Assembly: GCF_001426865.1 (NCBI RefSeq)
Contig: NZ_LMFO01000001.1
Location: forward strand, 186,001 to 250,000
Source of the DNA: Paenibacillus sp. Root52
GTDB taxonomy: Bacteria; Bacillota; Bacilli; Paenibacillales; Paenibacillaceae
Length of the DNA stretch: 64,000 nt
Reading direction: 5' to 3'
Notes under the pieces: model-generated
Seen by the model: only the letters and a program-made list of their open reading frames with translations
Told to the model about the DNA's origin: nothing
Databases searched by the model: none
Shown here: in pieces, positions 60,276 to 64,000 of the stretch
Numbering within the stretch: position 1 is the stretch's first letter
Layout of the letters: each line of letters starts with the position of its first letter
Translations under genes and position numbers: made by a program

Positions 60276-60866
60276 TTACTGCCAACTTTTTAACAACTCC
60301 ACTACATTAGTGAAATGAAGTTCAATTACATGTTCAATAAACTCATCTATCGAGATTTGTTGGGAGTCAGTAATCCAGAGACAGATTACACCAGCCAACC
60401 CTGAAGTCAGGTACTCTAAAGCAATTCTCGTTCTGAGGTTATGAGAAGGAGCAGTTTCAACTCCTGTGAGAATAATTGTCTTTAACGTTTCTTTAAGATA
60501 ATTGGATAAGTTAGATTGACCATTCTGAGAGAGCATTGTTTTAAAAAATGTGAGATTAGAGTGGATTGCTTCCAATAAATTTTTTAGAACAGATGCGAGT
60601 ATATCTTTAGTCAGATCATCAATCCTGTCAACGGCTATGTCTAGGCACACATTTAATTTCTCTAGATTCTCCAGATATAACTTTTCCAATAAGTCAGGCT
60701 TGTCTACATAATGCAAATAAAACGTATTTCGATTGATTAACGCTTCGTCGGCAATATCCTGAACGGTGATACGATCATACCCTTTGGCTTGTACCAGAGT
60801 CAAAAATGATTCTTTAATCGCTTTTCTAGTTTTGATAACCCGTAAATCTACCTTGCCTTTAGCCAA
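60276..60866 (-). CDS. TetR-family regulator
   Basis: 196 residues. Seen: N-terminal HTH with SFLTLVQAKGYDRITVQDI and ALINRNTFYLHYVDKPDLLEKL, and a helical C-terminal domain of the DhaS-like TetR_C type. The start is probably TTG 60866, since GGAGGG lies eight bases upstream; ATG 60881 would place that site inside the gene. Divergent from an SDR-fold gene; a 7-8-7 palindrome between them is a candidate operator. Confidence 0.88.
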   Translation of the reverse strand: MAKGKVDLRVIKTRKAIKESFLTLVQAKGYDRITVQDIADEALINRNTFYLHYVDKPDLLEKLYLENLEKLNVCLDIAVDRIDDLTKDILASVLKNLLEAIHSNLTFFKTMLSQNGQSNLSNYLKETLKTIILTGVETAPSHNLRTRIALEYLTSGLAGVICLWITDSQQISIDEFIEHVIELHFTNVVELLKSWQ

Positions 60867-60909
60867 TGCTTGACCCTCCATATTCAGAGTTAATAGTCAA
60901 ATAGAGTAC

Positions 60910-60931
60910 ATGTGATGTTTATTTATCACAT
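60910..60931. promoter_or_regulatory. Palindrome, candidate TetR operator
   Basis: ATGTGAT (60910-60916) - eight bases - ATCACAT (60925-60931), 17 bases upstream of the -35 of the SDR-fold gene and 44 upstream of the TetR start. Confidence 0.55.
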
Positions 60932-60947
60932 TAATCAATATCGACCA

Positions 60948-60976
60948 TTGAATGGTTTAATACTAAGTTTTAAAAT
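60948..60976 (+). promoter_or_regulatory. Promoter of the SDR-fold gene
   Basis: TTGAAT (60948-60953) - 17 bases - TAAAAT (60971-60976). Confidence 0.6.
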
Positions 60977-61029
60977 AAAAATCGTCAAATACAAAAAAAT
61001 TCTTTCTTTCAAAAGGAGATACAAAGATT

Positions 61030-61719
61030 ATGAAGACATTGGCGATTATTGGTGCAGGTAAAGGACTAGGGTTATCTCTGGCCAAACGTTTTGGTCAGGA
61101 AAATTTTCAGGTTGCTTTAGTCGCGCGTAATGCTGCAAAACTTCAGGAAATGGTAGATGAGTTAAAAGCTGAGGGGATCGAGGCTTCTTATTACACTGCG
61201 GATATCTATAACAAAGACCAGATTGAGCAGGCTATGATCGAAATAAAAGAGAAATATGGGTATATTGATGTGTTAGAATTTAGCCCCACAGCAGGCAATT
61301 ATCCTCCAACCTCTGTACTGAATTTAACAGCAGAAAACGTAAGAGATACATTTGAAGCTTATGTTGTTAGTGCCATCCATGTTGTTAATACCGTTCTACC
61401 GAATATGTTAGCTTCCAAGAAAGGGGCATTACTATTTACTTCGGGTTTGTCTGCAATATATCCAATTCCTATGATGGGAAACATTGGTGTTGGATTTTCG
61501 GGCTTGCGCAGCTATATTTCGAATCTTCATACGGAACTGTCGTCCGAGGGCATCTTTGTAGGTCACCGATCTTTAGGTGTGTTCATTAAAGAACGGGGGA
61601 CTGGTACATTTGATGATCCGGATATTATTGCCGATATGTGGTATCGAGCTTATGTAGATCAAAATGTATGGGAAGATGTGTATCCCAAAGGAATCACGCC
61701 TGAATCCATAGTTTTTTAA
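61030..61719 (+). CDS. SDR-fold protein lacking the catalytic Tyr-Lys pair
   Basis: 229 residues. Seen: Rossmann start AIIGAGKGLGLSLAKRFG and VARNAAKL, so dinucleotide binding is likely; Ser138 in LFTSGLSAIY. At the place of Tyr-x-x-x-Lys (151-155) the sequence is NIGVG, and the NNAG motif reads FSPTAG. So the classical SDR mechanism cannot work; it may be a sensor, scaffold or act by other residues. ATG with AAAGGAGAT 11 bases upstream. Divergent from a TetR gene, which probably controls it. Confidence 0.85.
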   Translation: MKTLAIIGAGKGLGLSLAKRFGQENFQVALVARNAAKLQEMVDELKAEGIEASYYTADIYNKDQIEQAMIEIKEKYGYIDVLEFSPTAGNYPPTSVLNLTAENVRDTFEAYVVSAIHVVNTVLPNMLASKKGALLFTSGLSAIYPIPMMGNIGVGFSGLRSYISNLHTELSSEGIFVGHRSLGVFIKERGTGTFDDPDIIADMWYRAYVDQNVWEDVYPKGITPESIVF

Positions 61720-61775
61720 GATCATAAATTTTACTGAATACAACTGACCTTCCATTTAACCCGAGGATTTATCCG

Positions 61776-61806
61776 GAAAAAGTGCTGTATTAGCAGCTTT
61801 TTTGGG
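61776..61806 (+). terminator. Terminator after the SDR-fold gene
   Basis: AAAAAG-GCTG / CAGC-CTTTTTT stem with a bulged T and a T6 tail. Confidence 0.75.
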
Positions 61807-61812
61807 ATAACA

Positions 61813-61871
61813 AATACACCACGTTTTTTTGTTCTTGTCCTAAAGCTGCGAACAAAAAAACGTGGTGTATT
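61813..61871. repeat. 22-bp perfect inverted repeat between convergent genes
   Basis: Arms 61813-61834 and 61850-61871, each 22 bases and identical in inverted form (AATACACCACG, T7, GTTC), with a 15-base loop. Each arm contains a T7/A7 run. It may act as a two-way terminator for the SDR-fold and EamA genes, but the T run is in the stem, not after it. Confidence 0.75.
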
Positions 61872-61911
61872 ACTAATATGATGTATGCTGTGCAAATGAT
61901 AAAGCTACATA

Positions 61912-62886
61912 TTACTTAGAGTTGTGGGAATGGTTTAATGTGGAACGATGAGAGACTACCCGATTGACCATGTATATTCCGAGTGATACAAACAGTAATG
62001 CAACCAGATTTTTCAGTTCCAGAACCGATTCCCCCAGGAACAGTGCGGATAGTAATGCACCAAATACAGGAATGAGGAAGTTATACACAGATACTTTTCC
62101 AACTTTGTTGTATTTAAGAAGCAGATTCCATAGACAGAATGCCACGGAAGATAATAAGGCCAGATAGATTAGATTCGCTGTAGATGCTAGAGTAAAGTGG
62201 GTAACACTGCCGCCAAGTGATAGACCAAGCAAAGTCAGCACAACGCCTCCAACGAACAGACTAATTCCTGTAATGATCATGACATCAATAGTAGCCGTCA
62301 ATCGTTTCGCGTAAATCGCGGTCACCGAGAAGACTAGAGCAGCTATGATCACGAAACCTTCGCCTGTAAGTGAGAAGGAGAATGTGAGCAGATCTGCATG
62401 AAAATTTACAATAATTACGCCGACGAAACCAAGCACGCAGCCGACGATTTTATTTTGACTTAACTTATCATTTTTATAGATAAAATGAGCCAGAACAACA
62501 CTGAAGAACGTTGTTGTTGCGTTCATAATGGAGCCTTTTACGCCAGTTGTATTGGCTACCCCAACGTAGAAAAACATATATTGTAGGCCGGTTTGCAAGA
62601 CTCCGAGTGCACTTAAGCTAGCCCACTCACGCCCGGTCAGCTTCAATCTCTGTTTTCTCACCGTTCTAAACAGGACTAGAAGCAATAAACCGGCTAATGT
62701 AAAGCGATATCCAGCAAATACGTATTTGGAGGCGATGTCCTCCGGCAAGATGTTAAAAGCGACATATCCAAGTTTAATGGATGGGTAAGCACTCCCCCAT
62801 AACAAGCAGCATAGGCTTGCTATGAGCATGACAAACAATGGGTCTTGAAATTTACTTCGTTTCTCTGTTATCTCTCTCTCGATCAC
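61912..62886 (-). CDS. EamA-family (DMT) transporter
   Basis: 324 residues, ten membrane helices in two EamA repeats of the drug/metabolite transporter superfamily. Seen: first repeat LCCLLWGSAYPSIKLG, then NTTGVKGSIMNATTTFFSVVLAHF; second repeat with LLSSVAFCLWNLLLKYNKVGKVSVYNF and GALLSALFLGESV (typical Pro/Glu end of the domain). Likely exports an amino acid or other metabolite. GTG start at 62886 is chosen for GAGGAG about ten bases upstream; longer readings add 27 residues without support. No regulator adjacent. Confidence 0.9.
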   Translation of the reverse strand: MIEREITEKRSKFQDPLFVMLIASLCCLLWGSAYPSIKLGYVAFNILPEDIASKYVFAGYRFTLAGLLLLVLFRTVRKQRLKLTGREWASLSALGVLQTGLQYMFFYVGVANTTGVKGSIMNATTTFFSVVLAHFIYKNDKLSQNKIVGCVLGFVGVIIVNFHADLLTFSFSLTGEGFVIIAALVFSVTAIYAKRLTATIDVMIITGISLFVGGVVLTLLGLSLGGSVTHFTLASTANLIYLALLSSVAFCLWNLLLKYNKVGKVSVYNFLIPVFGALLSALFLGESVLELKNLVALLFVSLGIYMVNRVVSHRSTLNHSHNSK

Positions 62887-63106
62887 GTTCCATCTTCTCC
62901 TCGCAGTTTCATGCACATATGGTTGTACTAATCTCATATCCATCACTGACCATATCATAATTCGCACGACTTGTATTGCTAAATGTAAGTTAAGAACTAT
63001 ATCCGAATCAGGAGATCAAGATTGATGGCGTGAAATCATCAACACAGAACAATGTGATAAGATAAGATGAATTCTATGGAGTTTATAGTTATAGGAGGGA
63101 CGTATA

Positions 63107-63580
63107 ATGTCAGCAAACCCAATTAATGAATATTGGCAGAGGTTCGCCAAGCAAAACGAGTTAAACATGGACACGCCAAGTGCTTGGATGTTTGGAGACG
63201 GATCAAAAGCAATGGGAGATGAGTTAGGTGGATTAGTTGTTAGTGGCATGAAAACGGGAACGTGTTCTGCTCATTGTGCATATGAGCTAGAAAACGAGGA
63301 AATTCCAAAGGTAGGTCGGTACGATATTGTATTAGACGGAGATAACAATCCGTTGGCGATTATCCAAATGACTCAGATTGAAGTCGTGAAAATGAATGAA
63401 GTTACTCATGAATTTGCTCGATCTGAAGGAGAGGGTGATCTGAGTTATGCGTATTGGTATCAGGAGCATGTTAAATTTTTCACCTGGCAATTGAGCCAGT
63501 ATGGGCTTACGTTTACTCCAGAGATACTGTTGGTTTGTCAGACATTTAAGGTTGTGGACGTGTATCGTGCAGGGGATTAG
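63107..63580 (+). CDS. ASCH-domain protein
   Basis: 157 residues. Seen: EYWQRFAKQNELNM at the start, then AWMFGDGSKAMGDELGGLVVSGMKTGTCS, the ASCH core with VGRYDIVLDGDNNPLAIIQMTQIEVVK and the late acidic loop SEGEGDLSYAYWYQEHVKFF (quoted in parts). The fold is PUA-like; some members bind RNA or hydrolyse modified cytidines (YqfB type), but this long form is of unknown role. ATG with ATAGGAGGG upstream. Monocistronic. Confidence 0.88.
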   Translation: MSANPINEYWQRFAKQNELNMDTPSAWMFGDGSKAMGDELGGLVVSGMKTGTCSAHCAYELENEEIPKVGRYDIVLDGDNNPLAIIQMTQIEVVKMNEVTHEFARSEGEGDLSYAYWYQEHVKFFTWQLSQYGLTFTPEILLVCQTFKVVDVYRAGD

Positions 63581-63740
63581 TTACGAAGTGAGTATGCGAA
63601 TGACAGCGTTGTTAGCTTAATTGGTATGAGTCTGTATACATATCGAGCATTGAGGCGTGCAATAGTATATAGCTAGCGTTCAGTGTGTTTGCAATCATAA
63701 AGATGTTCTATAATAAGATATTCTATGATAAGCACAAAAA

Positions 63741-63773
63741 AAAGAACCTGATGGAATCCATCAGGTTCTTTTT
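63741..63773 (+). terminator. Terminator after the ASCH gene
   Basis: AAAGAACCTGATGG / CCATCAGGTTCTTTTT hairpin with a three-base loop. Confidence 0.9.
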
Positions 63774-63778
63774 GGTTA

Positions 63779-63807
63779 TTGTATGTAAATAAATCCGGTG
63801 ATATAAT
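63779..63807 (+). promoter_or_regulatory. SigmaA-like promoter of the final gene
   Basis: TTGTAT (63779-63784) - 17 bases - TATAAT (63802-63807). ATTGTAT at its start and ATACAAT-like ATACAAAT (63812-63819) just after it form an inverted repeat around the promoter, a possible operator. The leader is about 120 bases. Confidence 0.65.
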
Positions 63808-63931
63808 CGGAATACAAATTTCTGCAATGAGTTAATCTGCATAATGAACCTATCTTCTATTATTAATTTATCATGCTGATTAACTCTTGTCAAATATTTT
63901 TTTCAAAATAGGCGGATTGGAGTGAGGCTGA

Positions 63932-64000
63932 ATGAGTTTGTTCGTTCTCGATTTTCAGGAAATGCACACAACACAGCTTATACTTGTTGGCGGTAAAGGG
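63932..64000 (+). CDS. Start of a PEP-synthase / rifampin phosphotransferase-like gene (cut by window end)
   Basis: Only 23 codons are visible. They read LDFQEM then LVGGKG, the conserved N terminus of the PEP-synthase ATP-grasp family, which includes PpsA and the rifampin phosphotransferase Rph. In Bacillales lone copies of this kind are often Rph, which inactivates rifampin using ATP, but the visible part cannot tell the two apart. ATG 63932 with GGAGTGAGG upstream; own promoter and leader. Confidence 0.75.
   Translation, partial: MSLFVLDFQEMHTTQLILVGGKG

Larger units (their letters stand above)
63581..63931. other. Gap before the last gene
   Basis: 350 bases without a gene; it holds the ASCH terminator and a good promoter for the following gene, both listed separately. 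No 19-bp rifampin-associated element of actinomycete type was seen. Confidence 0.6.

Noticed and set aside
63740..63931. Rifampin-associated 19-bp element upstream of the last gene
   Set aside because: The actinomycete-type GGGGCTTGC palindrome is absent; only the promoter-flanking ATTGTAT/ATACAAAT repeat is seen.

Overview
The window is a stretch of low-to-mid GC Gram-positive chromosome whose gene content and style (AGGAGG ribosome sites, many TTG/GTG starts, T-tailed hairpin terminators, a single XerS-type recombinase, Fur/PerR/sigmaW-like control, a c-di-AMP riboswitch on a LysM-3D wall protein, many paired divergent regulators) point to a member of the Bacillales, most likely Paenibacillus. 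This placement is inference from gene families, not from a marker gene. No rRNA, tRNA, CRISPR array, prophage or intact insertion sequence was seen. Nearly all genes look intact; two are cut by the window ends (lpdA at the left, a PEP-synthase/rifampin-phosphotransferase-like gene at the right).

Layout. 1-7.6 kb: end of lpdA, thyA-dfrA, a lone gltD, fur behind a consensus PerR box, topB. 7.6-15.1 kb: HAD hydrolase, ArsR-like regulator and a divergent MFS carrier, an orphan PhnC-like ABC ATPase, then a tight operon of an FG-GAP lipoprotein, response regulator and histidine kinase. 15.1-22 kb: glycogen metabolism (glgC divergent from glgB-glgA) and a GH13 maltodextrin hydrolase. 22-26 kb: M20 amidohydrolase divergent from a fused substrate-binding/permease amino-acid ABC transporter and its ATPase. 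26-31 kb: c-di-AMP riboswitch with LysM-3D protein, NodB deacetylase, LpdD-like protein, and a pspA-DUF350-DUF4178-DUF4247 envelope-stress operon behind a sigmaW-like promoter. 31-35 kb: HNH protein, moeA-mobB, a 164-bp MITE-like palindromic element, xerS.

35-47 kb: accessory metabolism and efflux: GNAT, SDR, aldo/keto reductase, VOC protein behind repeated ATGAA-TTCAT palindromes, a guanidine-I riboswitch controlling a ykkC-ykkD SMR exporter pair, a Cof phosphatase with a MerR-type 19-bp-spacer promoter, AraC/MFS, a glutamine-amidotransferase-like hydrolase, and a TetR-MMPL efflux operon whose promoter carries two TetR-like operators. 47-51 kb: a deaminase, a 400-nt structured, terminator-ended region with a 13-codon mini-ORF enclosed by an 11-bp perfect inverted repeat, then a carboxy(nor)spermidine dehydrogenase-decarboxylase pair for polyamine synthesis. 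51-64 kb: MerR/SDR pair with a classic MerR promoter, YitT-type protein, cyclase, a YwqG-like/membrane/lipoprotein trio, RpiR/6-phospho-beta-glucosidase pair, serine hydrolase, TetR/SDR-like pair, EamA exporter, ASCH protein.

The most unexplained item is the structured region at 47.93-48.33 kb upstream of the polyamine genes. Other notable items are the MITE-like element touching xerS, several operator/promoter arrangements that predict specific regulators, an ABC ATPase lacking its switch histidine, and an SDR-fold protein lacking the catalytic Tyr-Lys pair.
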